Shown: positions 55,132-62,641 of the stretch, one piece after another
Layout of the letters: each line of letters begins with the position of its first letter
How positions within the stretch are numbered: position 1 is the first letter of the stretch
DNA from: JAICYJ01 sp963737445
Lineage (GTDB): Bacteria; Actinomycetota; Thermoleophilia; Gaiellales; JAICJC01
Assembly: GCA_963737445.1 (NCBI GenBank)
Contig: CAVTSO010000007.1
Span: 186,001-250,000 of the forward strand
Direction of reading: 5' to 3'
DNA length: 64,000 nt
Made by a program: the position numbers and the translations under genes
The notes under the pieces: generated by a model
The model's input: the letters and a program-made list of their open reading frames with translations, nothing else
Database searches by the model: none
Told to the model about the DNA's origin: nothing

Positions 55132-56019
55132 CTACAGGTCTGCGTAGCGGCGCCCCCCGAAGCGCCCGGCCAGCGTGTCGTCCTCCCCGTCCGCCGTGTC
55201 CGCCACCACCTGGATGGCCGCCTCCAGCTCGGGCCGGTCGAGGTCGTCGCCCAGGATCACGTGCTCAAACCAGACCTCGCGCCGCGCCGGTTGGTACGAG
55301 TAACAGCCGAACGGCGACGCCGCGGCCAGCCGCATCAGCTCCAGCGCCAGGTCGTCGGTCAGGTCGATGTTCGACAGCACCGGCGAGGACGCCCGCACCG
55401 CCGTCGAGTCGTCCAGCACCGGCAGCACGTCCACGAACACCCGCGCGCTGCCGAACCCGCCGTGGTAGCCCCAGTCCGGGTCCTGGTCGAAGCCGCCGAA
55501 CCGCTCGTCGAGGAACTGCTTCACGCGGTGATCCGTCATCACCACGTGGGCCTCGGAGTCGCGCAGCAGCGCTGCCGGGGTCTTGGGCGCCGCCGGTGTC
55601 GGGGTTGCCTCGCGAAGCAACGCCTCCAGCCGGTGCGCGAAAGCATCGGCGGCCCAGGCCACTGCCCACACCGAGGCCTGCACCTCGACCGCCGCCATCG
55701 TGGTACCCGCCAGGATGGCGTGCTCCACGTGCACGTGCCCGTGCGCGTGCGTGAACCGGCCCAGCACCAGCTCCGCGTTCTCGATCAGCAGCGTACGTGC
55801 CAGCCGCCCGTCCAGCTCCGGATGCTCGATCGACGGCGCCGCCGCCTCGACGTAGGGCTCACCGCCGCTCGTGGTCTGCACGTCGACGGTCACCTCGGCG
55901 CCGCCGATCTCGATCTCGCCGCGCCAGGTGTGCCCGCCCGGGTCGTGACCCGTGAACGAGCGTGCCAGCGCGCGGCGTACCTCGATCTCATTGACCTCGA
56001 TCAGGTGGTCCTCCACCAC
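55132..56019 (-). CDS. YbjN/type III secretion chaperone-like two-domain protein
   Basis: A 295-residue acidic protein with two successive alpha-beta domains of the YbjN/CesT-like chaperone fold. In the first, VEVQASVWAVAWAADAFAHRLEALL follows VLGRFTHAHGHVHVEHAILAG. In the second, VRASSPVLSNIDLTDDLALELMRLAAASPFG leads to WFEHVILGDDLDRPELEAAIQVVADTADGEDDTLAGRFGG. Such proteins are common in actinobacteria without a secretion system, and their clients are unknown. ATG or GTG at 56019 starts it; the frame is intact. Confidence 0.7.
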   Translation of the reverse strand: MVEDHLIEVNEIEVRRALARSFTGHDPGGHTWRGEIEIGGAEVTVDVQTTSGGEPYVEAAAPSIEHPELDGRLARTLLIENAELVLGRFTHAHGHVHVEHAILAGTTMAAVEVQASVWAVAWAADAFAHRLEALLREATPTPAAPKTPAALLRDSEAHVVMTDHRVKQFLDERFGGFDQDPDWGYHGGFGSARVFVDVLPVLDDSTAVRASSPVLSNIDLTDDLALELMRLAAASPFGCYSYQPARREVWFEHVILGDDLDRPELEAAIQVVADTADGEDDTLAGRFGGRRYADL

Positions 56020-56031
56020 CTAAGACTAGAG

Positions 56032-56445
56032 CTATGTGGCCGTCGCCGGCGTGACCTCCGTCGTGCAGTGCGAGCAGCGCCGTGCAGCCGCCGGGATGAT
56101 ACTCAGGCACTCGGGGCACTCGCGCTCGACCGGGGCACCCGGCTCCGGGGCGCGCCTCGCGGCCAGCGCGTTCAACGGCTTCACGACGAAGAAGAACACC
56201 GCCGCGGCGACCGACACGAACGTGATCAACGCGTTCAGGAAGTCGCCGTACTGGAAGGTGCTGCCGTTGATGTGGAAGGTCAGGCCCGAGAAGTCCGGCT
56301 TCCCGAAGATGGCGGCGATGATCGGCGTCAGGATGTCGGCGACGAAGGCATTCACCAGCGCTACGAACGCCGTGCCAACGACGATCGCCACGGCCAGGTC
56401 GACGATGTTGCCACGAAACAGGAATTCCTTGAACTCGCGCAGCAC
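56032..56445 (-). CDS. mscL: large-conductance mechanosensitive channel with zinc-ribbon tail
   Basis: GTG at 56445 follows GGAGG with five bases spacing and encodes LREFKEFLFRGNIVDLAVAIVVGTAFVALV, the MscL N-terminal helix and TM1 pore. TM2 is LITFVSVAAAVFFFVVKPLNAL. The channel opens under membrane tension to release solutes. Unlike classical MscL, the C-terminal tail is a four-cysteine zinc ribbon, ECPECLSI...RCSHCTTE. Full length with tail is 137 residues. Confidence 0.93.
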   Translation of the reverse strand: MLREFKEFLFRGNIVDLAVAIVVGTAFVALVNAFVADILTPIIAAIFGKPDFSGLTFHINGSTFQYGDFLNALITFVSVAAAVFFFVVKPLNALAARRAPEPGAPVERECPECLSIIPAAARRCSHCTTEVTPATAT

Positions 56446-56476
56446 GGCGCCTCCTCGATCGGTTCCGACAACGATG

Positions 56477-57685
56477 CTATGCCGGTTCGGCCGATTCGAC
56501 AACGCCGCTGCCGCCCCTCACGAACGGCCGCAGCACCCGCCACGCCGACGACGGCCCGCGCCTCAGCGCACCGGCCAGCAGCGGCGTCGAGAGGATGTCG
56601 CCGCGCAGGATCGGCGTGGCCATCTCGGCCGGCAGCCGTCCCAGCGTCTCCACCGCCCGGTCCCAGTCCTCGTCGTCCATGCCCGCCACGTACCGGTTCG
56701 CGCGCATCGCCAGTCCCCACGACCGCCCCCGCGTGCGCCGCCCGGCACGCTCCCAGGCCCGTAGCCGCTCCCGCGGCACCACGCCCGGCGTGCCCAGCGC
56801 CGCGATCGCCACCGGCGCGGCCCGCCGCGCCGCCACGATCACGTGCCGGATGCCCTCGCCCAGCAGCGGGTTCGAGTGCCCGCCCGAGTCGCCGACCACC
56901 ATCAACCCGTCCCCGGTCAACCGCTCAGGCGCCTCCTGGCTGGGGATGCGCCCGCTGTGCAGCTCCAGCAGCTCCGCCCCGGCCAGCCGGTCCGCCAGCG
57001 CCCGCTCCACAGGCGCGTACAGTTCGCGCGGGTTGAGGTCGGTGTCCGGCTGGATCAGGCCCACGCCGACGCGCACCCGCGTGCCCCCGCGCGGGAAGGC
57101 CCACGCGTACCCGGACGGCGCCAGGCCGCCAACCAGGATCACCGCCTCGTCCTGACCGAACGCCGGCGCCGACAGCTCGTGCTCGTATCCCACCCCGACC
57201 CGCCGGAACCCCTCGTGCACCCGCGATTGCCGCGCGAGCAGCGCGTTGGTGCCGGTGGCGTCGACCGCCAGCCGGCAGGGCACGTGCCGCGACTCGCCGC
57301 CGTGCCTGAGCGTGAGCGCTCCCGTCCGCTCCAGCCGCGCCAGCGTCCCGTTCTCGATCGTCGCGCCGGCCGCGGCGGCGAGCTCCGCCAGATGCCGCCA
57401 GGTCGCGGTCACGTCCAGCGAGCAGCCGACCGGCCCGCCCCAATCGATCGTGCAGCGGCTGTGCTGCGACTCGAACGACAGGCGGGAGATCGGGTGCCAC
57501 AGCCGGTCGGGCAGGCCCAGCGCGCGCAGGTCGTCGGGCCACGATCCCCCGGACGTCCTCACCGGCAGGCCGATCTCCGCGTTTCGCTCGCACACGAGCA
57601 CCGCCAGACCGGCCTCGGCCAGCGGTGCGGCCATCGCCAGCCCGGCCGGGCCCCCGCCCGCGATCACGACATCGTATGTCTCCAT
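56477..57685 (-). CDS. FAD-dependent oxidoreductase, geranylgeranyl-reductase-like
   Basis: A 402-residue flavoprotein of the geranylgeranyl reductase/PHBH-type family. The dinucleotide-binding motif is DVVIAGGGPAGLAMAAPLAEAG; then come CERNAEIGLPVRTSGG (a GGR-family feature), the DG-like VDATGTNALLARQ and the second FAD motif LMVVGDSGGHSNPLLGEGIRHVI. ATG at 57685 is the start. It probably reduces isoprenoid double bonds of lipids or quinones. It is divergent from the coiled-coil gene at 57727. Confidence 0.82.
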   Translation of the reverse strand: METYDVVIAGGGPAGLAMAAPLAEAGLAVLVCERNAEIGLPVRTSGGSWPDDLRALGLPDRLWHPISRLSFESQHSRCTIDWGGPVGCSLDVTATWRHLAELAAAAGATIENGTLARLERTGALTLRHGGESRHVPCRLAVDATGTNALLARQSRVHEGFRRVGVGYEHELSAPAFGQDEAVILVGGLAPSGYAWAFPRGGTRVRVGVGLIQPDTDLNPRELYAPVERALADRLAGAELLELHSGRIPSQEAPERLTGDGLMVVGDSGGHSNPLLGEGIRHVIVAARRAAPVAIAALGTPGVVPRERLRAWERAGRRTRGRSWGLAMRANRYVAGMDDEDWDRAVETLGRLPAEMATPILRGDILSTPLLAGALRRGPSSAWRVLRPFVRGGSGVVESAEPA

Positions 57686-57726
57686 CGGTCCAGGGTAGTC
57701 ACCCGGCGCCGGGTAAGCTGCCGGGC

Positions 57727-58458
57727 GTGAGATCGAGGGAGCTGGACCGATTGCTCGAGGTGGCCGACGAGCTGGTGGATGCCCGCGCGGCGCAGACCCG
57801 CATGGAGTCGCTGCAGCAGGAGATCGCGCACGAGTCGGCGATCGCCGCGGCCGCGCCGGAGGTGGCCGCCGCCATCGCCGCGCGGCGCCTGCCGATCGAG
57901 CAACTGGCCCGGGAGCTGGAGCAGCAGTGGGTCGCCCAGGGCCCGCTGGTCTCGATCTGGCAGCGGGCGGTGGAGCTGTCGCAGCTGGCCGAGGCCTCGG
58001 GCGCCGATCCCGCCGACTACCGGGCCGACATCGACCGCGCCCGCCAGCAGGTGGAGTCGGCGCGGCTGGAGACGCGCGACGTGCTCGACCGGCTGTGCAC
58101 GCAGCGCGAGGCGCTGGCCGACGCGATCCTGGCGGCACCGTTCCCGCTGCCGACCCCGCCGCCGGTGCGCGACGACGGCCGCCCCGAAGCGGGCCGGCGC
58201 GACGCGCTGGACATGCTCGACGTGGCCGACGAGGCGATCGCGATGGCCGAGCACGAGCGCCACCGTGCGCGGCAGCGCATCTCCGAAGCGGCGGCCGAGG
58301 CGGCCGAGCTGGGCGACCCGGCCGACCTGGCGGCCCGCGTCGCCGAGCTCGAGCAGCGGCTCCCGGACGTCGTCGAGCTACCCACCTCGGCGCAGCCGTC
58401 GGCGGGCATGCGGCTGCAGCGCGCGGGCGTCCGTACCAACGGCGCGGCCCGCGCGTGA
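57727..58458 (+). CDS. coiled-coil hypothetical protein
   Basis: A 243-residue protein, almost entirely alanine-, glutamate- and arginine-rich helices (SRELDRLLEVADELVDARAAQTRMESLQQEIA; then RARQQVESARLETRDVLDRLCTQREAL and EAIAMAEHERHRARQRISEAAAEAAEL), with a proline-rich break near the middle (LPTPPPVRDDGRP). No known domain is recognised. GTG at 57727 starts it, and its stop overlaps the lipoate-ligase-like gene as GTGA. Confidence 0.65.
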   Translation: MRSRELDRLLEVADELVDARAAQTRMESLQQEIAHESAIAAAAPEVAAAIAARRLPIEQLARELEQQWVAQGPLVSIWQRAVELSQLAEASGADPADYRADIDRARQQVESARLETRDVLDRLCTQREALADAILAAPFPLPTPPPVRDDGRPEAGRRDALDMLDVADEAIAMAEHERHRARQRISEAAAEAAELGDPADLAARVAELEQRLPDVVELPTSAQPSAGMRLQRAGVRTNGAARA

Positions 58459-59252
58459 GCGATGCCGTGCGCGCCGTCGACGCCGGCCTGCTGGAGCCGG
58501 CGCTGGCGCTCGCCCACGACGAGACGCTCGGGCGCGATCCCGGCGTTGCCACGCTGCTCTTGTGGCGCACCCGGCCGGCGGTCGTGATCGGCCGCTTTCA
58601 GCGCGCCGACTGGGAGGTCGACCCGGCCGCCTGCGCCGGCCGTGGGGTGGGGGTGTGGCGGCGCTTCACCGGCGGTGGGGCGGTCTACCTCGACCGGGGC
58701 ACGCTCTGCATCGGGCTGGCTGCCCCGCCCGGCCACCCCTGGTCACAGCTGGACGTGCCCCGCATGTATGCGCCGCTGCTCGACGGCATCGTGCGCGCGT
58801 GCCACGCGCAGGGAGTCGACGCCGAACGCGACGAGCGCACCGTGCGCGTGGGTGGCCGCAAGGTCACCGGCATCGCCGCACACCACGGACGTGGCGGCGT
58901 GCTGGCGCACGGCACGCTCCTGATCGACGCCGACCTGGAATCGCTGCGGGCCTGCCTGGCCGGCCCCCGCGGCGGCGATCTGGGCGGTGCGCCGCGGCCG
59001 GCGCCGAGCCGCCCCGACCACGTCGGAAACGTCGGCGGCGACGGCTGGGAGGCCGCCCTGATCGAGGCCTTCGACGCGTGGCCGGAGCCGCTCGATGCCG
59101 ACCGCGTGGAGCGCGCCGCGGCGCTCGCGACCCAGAAATACCACGACCCGGCGTGGCACGCCGGGTCGTGGATGGAGCTGACTTCGCCCGAGGTTCGGGC
59201 GCTGCTGCCGTCCGCTAGATCAGCGGAATCAGCTGGTTCAGCAAGTTTGTGA
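58455..59252 (+). CDS. lipoate/biotin protein ligase family protein (LplA-like)
   Basis: A 265-residue BPL/LplA/LipB-fold protein, probably attaching or transferring lipoyl or octanoyl groups. Landmarks are LAHDETLGRD, LLLWRTRPAVVIGRFQ, RRFTGGGAVYLDRGTLCIGL and VGGRKVTGIAAHHGRGGVLAHGTLLID with the conserved lysine. It ends in QKYHDPAWHAGSWMELTSPEVRALLPSA. The last 38 bases overlap the pilin gene on the other strand, so the true stop may be earlier if an indel is present. A lone E1-alpha gene nearby (59827) is a possible functional link. Confidence 0.82.
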   Translation: MSDAVRAVDAGLLEPALALAHDETLGRDPGVATLLLWRTRPAVVIGRFQRADWEVDPAACAGRGVGVWRRFTGGGAVYLDRGTLCIGLAAPPGHPWSQLDVPRMYAPLLDGIVRACHAQGVDAERDERTVRVGGRKVTGIAAHHGRGGVLAHGTLLIDADLESLRACLAGPRGGDLGGAPRPAPSRPDHVGNVGGDGWEAALIEAFDAWPEPLDADRVERAAALATQKYHDPAWHAGSWMELTSPEVRALLPSARSAESAGSASL

Positions 59253-59373
59253 TCGACGAGGTGAGCAGCGCGAGCGTGGCGACGATGGAGATCGTGATCA
59301 CGGTCAGAACGACCGCGTACTCCGCCATGGTCTGCCCGCGTTCCTCAGGAGCCGATGCCTCTGGGTGGTTCAT
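59215..59373 (-). CDS. Flp/Fap-type (type IVb) pilin, 52 aa
   Basis: ATG at 59373 follows GGAGGAG about nine bases upstream. The product MNHPEASAPEERGQTMAEYAVV has the type IVb prepilin cleavage context, a Gly followed by Q-T-M-A-E-Y, and then a single hydrophobic helix VLTVITISIVATLALL. Mature pilins of this type assemble into Tad/Flp pili. No Tad assembly genes are in the window, so it is an orphan here. Confidence 0.8.
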   Translation of the reverse strand: MNHPEASAPEERGQTMAEYAVVLTVITISIVATLALLTSSITNLLNQLIPLI

Positions 59374-59554
59374 GGTCTTGGTCTCCTCCAAGCTTGCGTT
59401 CGGAGACGGCCACCCGCGATAAGAACCGATGAGTAGCGAGCTGAATCGGGCAGACGCCTCCCGCTAAATATCGTCCGGAAGGGTGCCCCCCGGCTATCCC
59501 CCTATGGGGGATCTACCCGTGCCCCAATCTTCGAGGAACGAGCTCAGCGCGTGG
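59374..59554 (-). promoter_or_regulatory. upstream region of the pilin gene with a perfect palindrome
   Basis: The 181 bases between the pilin and the next minus-strand gene contain ATCCCCC-TAT-GGGGGAT at 59496-59512, about 123 bases upstream of the pilin start. It could be an operator or the terminator of the upstream operon. No gene is seen. Confidence 0.45.
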
Positions 59555-59830
59555 TTATGCGAGGCCCTGGCGGGCTTCACTGACCAGCGTGACCGCCTCG
59601 GGGAACAGCAGCCGGATCGCGTCTCGCACCTGCATCGCCTGCTGGTCAGGATCGCCGCTCAGCTCCAGCCGGCCGATCGCGGCCACGGTCATGCCGACCG
59701 CCAGGTTGATCGCCTGATCCGCGAACGCCACCTTCTGCTGCTGCTGGGCCTGCTCCATGAAGCCGGCCAGCTGCCGCTGGATCTCCTCGGGGTCACCACC
59801 GCCGAACATGGGAAACGGAAAGTCGCTCAT
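59555..59830 (-). CDS. conserved hypothetical protein, 91 aa
   Basis: ATG at 59830 overlaps the E1-alpha stop as ATGA. The product MSDFPFPMFGGGDPEEIQRQLAGFMEQ continues with AFADQAINLAVGMTVAAIGRLELSGDPDQQAM and ends AIRLLFPEAVTLVSEARQGLA. It is mostly helical with no recognised domain. Coupling to the E1-alpha gene is the only functional hint. Confidence 0.65.
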   Translation of the reverse strand: MSDFPFPMFGGGDPEEIQRQLAGFMEQAQQQQKVAFADQAINLAVGMTVAAIGRLELSGDPDQQAMQVRDAIRLLFPEAVTLVSEARQGLA

Positions 59831-60861
59831 TCCTGGGACGATACCGCGTAGACGCCGTCCAGCACTGTGTCCGGGTCCGGCAGCGGGCTGGCCTCGGCGT
59901 CGGCCACGCCCTTCTCGATGGTGGCGCGCACCTCGGCCTCGATCGCGGCCTGCTCCTCGTCGGTCAGCTCCTGGTTCACCTGCAGCCATGCCCGGTACCG
60001 GTCGACCGGGTCGCGCGCCGTGAACTCCTCGACCAGGCTCCTGGGGACGTACGCGGCGTCGTCGTGGACGGCGTGGCCCTCCATTCGCAGCGTGATCAGC
60101 TCCAGCAGCGTGGGGCCGCCGCCTGCGCGTGCCTTCTCGATGGCGCGGGTGGCCTCGCGGTACACGGTCAGCACATCGGTGCCGTCGGCGACGATGCCCT
60201 CGAAGCCGTAGGCGGGCCCGCGGTCGGCGAGGTGCTCGCAGGCGAACGACAGCGAGTTGGGCGTCGAGTAGGCGTACTGGTTGTTGTCGATGATGTAGAC
60301 GATCGGCAGGCCCCGCACGCCGGCCAGGTTCATCGACTCGTGCATGTCGCCGCGCGCGGCGGCGCCGTCGCCGCACCAGCCGACCGCAACCCGCGGCTCG
60401 CGGCGCAGCTGGAAGGCCAGCGCCATGCCGGTGATGACGGGGATCATGGCCGGCAAGTGGCTGACTCCGGCCAGCAGGCCGACACCGGGCGAGAAGTCGT
60501 TGGTGCGCAGGTTCGAGTCGCGACCGCCGGTGGCGCCGCCGGAGCGGCCCATGTACTGGCAAAAGAGCGCGGCCGGGTCGACGCCGCGGACGACGTGCAC
60601 GCCCATGTTGCGGTGCAGCGGCGACGCCACATCGTCCTCGCCCATCGCGCTGGCGACGCCCACCGACGCCGCCTCGTTGCCGCGGCCGGTGTAGTAGCTG
60701 CCGGGCAGCCTGCCGGCCTTGAACAGCAGGTTGCCGCGCTCCTCGATCGTGCGCGTGGCCAGCATGTCGCGGTACAGGCGCAGCAGGCGATCGCGGTCGA
60801 GGCCGGCCTGCGACGCGTCGGTCGCGGACAGGACGGGCTCGGCTTGGCGGATCGCGGACAT
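59827..60861 (-). CDS. 2-oxoacid dehydrogenase E1 alpha subunit
   Basis: A 344-residue ThDP-dependent E1-alpha of pyruvate/branched-chain/acetoin dehydrogenase complexes. The ThDP motif is GWCGDGAAARGDMHESMNLAGV...IDNNQYAYSTP. SLHRNMGVHV-like PLHRNMG and the phospho-loop region TLRMEGHAVHDDAAYV are also seen. No E1-beta, E2 or E3 gene is adjacent, so its partners lie elsewhere or it is an orphan paralogue. The frame is intact, starting at ATG 60861. Confidence 0.88.
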   Translation of the reverse strand: MSAIRQAEPVLSATDASQAGLDRDRLLRLYRDMLATRTIEERGNLLFKAGRLPGSYYTGRGNEAASVGVASAMGEDDVASPLHRNMGVHVVRGVDPAALFCQYMGRSGGATGGRDSNLRTNDFSPGVGLLAGVSHLPAMIPVITGMALAFQLRREPRVAVGWCGDGAAARGDMHESMNLAGVRGLPIVYIIDNNQYAYSTPNSLSFACEHLADRGPAYGFEGIVADGTDVLTVYREATRAIEKARAGGGPTLLELITLRMEGHAVHDDAAYVPRSLVEEFTARDPVDRYRAWLQVNQELTDEEQAAIEAEVRATIEKGVADAEASPLPDPDTVLDGVYAVSSQE

Positions 60862-60891
60862 GGTGCGGGGCAGGATACCGGTGTCAGAGCG

Positions 60892-61215
60892 CTACACGCC
60901 GCGATCGGCGGCCACGTACGTGCCCAGCCGGGCCAGGCGATCGTCCCACTCGCCGCCGGCCTGGACGATCCAGGCCACCGCCTGCTCGAGCGGCTCGGGC
61001 GTGACCGTGTAGCGGGTCTCGCGTCCCTCGCGGCGCGCTGCCACCAGGCCGGCGGCCGCGAGCTGCGACAGGTGCTTGGCCACGGCCTGCCGGCTGATCG
61101 GTAGCTCGCGGGCCAGCTGGGTGGCGGTCGCGCCGGTTCCGCCCAGCAGCCCCAGCATGCGCCGGCGGCTGGGATCGGCCAGCGCCGAGAAGGTGGCGCC
61201 GATAGCGTCGCTCAT
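60892..61215 (-). CDS. ArsR-family winged-helix repressor
   Basis: A 107-residue ArsR/SmtB-type regulator: FSALADPSRRRMLGLLG, then the recognition helix ATQLARELPISRQAVAKHLSQLAAAGLV and the wing VAARREGRETRYTVTPEPLEQAVAWI. It lacks the cysteine metal sites, as in the SRPBCC-associated subgroup. ATG at 61215 overlaps the SRPBCC stop as ATGA. Two identical-spacing operators lie upstream of the pair. Confidence 0.88.
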   Translation of the reverse strand: MSDAIGATFSALADPSRRRMLGLLGGTGATATQLARELPISRQAVAKHLSQLAAAGLVAARREGRETRYTVTPEPLEQAVAWIVQAGGEWDDRLARLGTYVAADRGV

Positions 61216-61607
61216 GCCGCCGCCAGCGCCTGCAGGTCGGTGCGGTGGGAGGGTCCTGTCAGCAGGTCGGAGAAGGCGTCGACCGTGATCAGCTCGCGCT
61301 CGATCACCGAGATGCGCGACCCGTCGTGCTCGGGCGTGACCTCGATCTCGACCGTCGAGGGCCGGCCGTCGGGTGGGGCGTACCAGACGAAGCGCAGCCG
61401 TCGCGGCGCGTCGACCTCCTCGACCACGCCGTGGCGCTCGCCGCCGTCGTCGCCCACGACGCGCACCGGTGCGCCGGGAGTGGGGTCGAGCTCGACCCGT
61501 TCCGCGAACCACTGCTCGAGGTGCTCAGGCTCGGTCACCAGCTCCCACGCCCGCTCTGGGTCGACCGGGACGGTGATCTCTCGTTCGACCGTGCCTTCGT
61601 CCGACAT
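61212..61607 (-). CDS. SRPBCC/AHSA1-domain protein
   Basis: A 131-residue helix-grip protein that binds a hydrophobic ligand or client protein. It shows VEREITVPVDPERAWELVTEPEHLEQWFAE at the start and VVEEVDAPRRLRFVWY, then EIEVTPEHDGSRISVIERELI. ATG at 61607 follows GAGGAGG closely. It is the first gene of a two-gene unit with the ArsR repressor, a common actinobacterial pairing. Confidence 0.87.
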   Translation of the reverse strand: MSDEGTVEREITVPVDPERAWELVTEPEHLEQWFAERVELDPTPGAPVRVVGDDGGERHGVVEEVDAPRRLRFVWYAPPDGRPSTVEIEVTPEHDGSRISVIERELITVDAFSDLLTGPSHRTDLQALAAA

Positions 61608-61623
61608 CGTTCCTCCTCGACGT

Positions 61624-61639
61624 GCAACCGAAAGGTTGC
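61624..61639. promoter_or_regulatory. ArsR operator A
   Basis: GCAAC-CGAAAG-GTTGC, an inverted repeat (extended core GCAACC...GGTTGC) 17 bases upstream of the SRPBCC start. It has the same arms and spacing as operator B. Confidence 0.7.
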
Positions 61640-61666
61640 GGATCTGTGGCAGCCACGCTAGCATGC

Positions 61667-61682
61667 GCAACTCATTGGTTGC
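61667..61682. promoter_or_regulatory. ArsR operator B, close to the clpP start
   Basis: GCAAC-TCATTG-GTTGC, same arms and six-base spacer as operator A, centred 43 bases away, which is four helical turns. It ends 20 bases before the clpP start and just upstream of the clpP ribosome binding site, so binding could affect clpP transcription as well. Confidence 0.7.
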
Positions 61683-61701
61683 ACTATACAGGAGGCACGC
61701 G

Positions 61702-62322
61702 ATGTCACCCGTGATTCCCATGGTGATCGAACAGACCGGCCGCGGCGAGCGCTCGTTCGACATCTACTCGCGGCTCTTGAACGACCGCATCATCTTCCTG
61801 GGCACCCCGGTCACCCCGGAGGTGGCGAACCTGATCGTGGCCCAGATGATCCACCTCGAGTCCGACGAGCCGGAGAAGGACATCAGCCTCTACATCAACT
61901 CGCCGGGCGGCGACGTCTACGCCGGGCTGGCCATCTACGACACCATGCGCTACGTGCGCTCCGACGTGCAGACGATCTGCTTCGGGATGGCCATGTCGAT
62001 GGGCGCGATCCTGCTGGCGGGCGGCGCCAAGGGTAAGCGGATCGCCCTGCCCAACTCGAAGATCATGATCCACCAGGGCCACACCTCGGGCTTCGAGGGC
62101 CAGGCCACCGACGTCGAGATCCGCGCCCGCGAGATCCTGTCGCTGCAGAAGCGGATGGAGGAGATGCTGGCGTCGGACACCGGGCACACGCAGGAGCGGA
62201 TCCATGAGGACACCCAGCGTGACAACTTCATGGACGCCGAGCAGGCCAAGGAGTACGGGCTGATCGACCGCGTGATGGACCTGCGGATCAGCAACGGCAG
62301 GCGTGCCGCTGGGCTGGGGTAG
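61702..62322 (+). CDS. clpP: ATP-dependent Clp protease proteolytic subunit
   Basis: A 206-residue ClpP. ATG at 61702 follows AGGAGG (61690-61695). The catalytic serine is Ser99 in GMAMSMGAILLAGG, and the histidine is His124 in SKIMIHQGHT. YINSPGGDVYAGLAIYDTM is the oxyanion region and FMDAEQAKEYGLIDRV the C-terminal handle. It forms tetradecameric chambers degrading unfolded or tagged proteins with a Clp ATPase, which is not in the window. Divergent from the SRPBCC-ArsR pair. Confidence 0.96.
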   Translation: MSPVIPMVIEQTGRGERSFDIYSRLLNDRIIFLGTPVTPEVANLIVAQMIHLESDEPEKDISLYINSPGGDVYAGLAIYDTMRYVRSDVQTICFGMAMSMGAILLAGGAKGKRIALPNSKIMIHQGHTSGFEGQATDVEIRAREILSLQKRMEEMLASDTGHTQERIHEDTQRDNFMDAEQAKEYGLIDRVMDLRISNGRRAAGLG

Positions 62323-62641
62323 AGCCGGCGGCGGTTTCGTCACGAGCTCGCATCCACGGGTCACACCGCCGGCTCGGCCGTGCAACGTGCGGCGCGGACT
62401 TTACAGAGTCAAACACCGACTCGGGCTGCGTGGGCGGACCGGCACGGAACCGTGATCAGTCGTTATCGCACCGTGATGCGCGTCCGCATGGCTGCGAGGC
62501 GACCGGACCGAGGCCGTGATGTTCGTGTCGGAGCCGCGGTGCGAACCGTTTGCGGACGGTGGTGGGATCGTCGCCGCGGCGTGAGGTTCGTTGCACGATT
62601 CGCTGTCACGCGCCGGTCACAAACAAACCTCGAGCTGCGGC
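62323..62641. other. intergenic region between clpP and fabF
   Basis: No gene is seen in these 319 bases between converging genes. GAGCCGGCGG at 62322-62331 and CCGCCGGCTC at 62366-62375 form a perfect 10-pair stem with a 34-base loop directly after the clpP stop, possibly a terminator without a T tract. GAGTCAAACACCG at 62406-62418 is the reverse complement of a box at 53979-53991. Confidence 0.45.
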
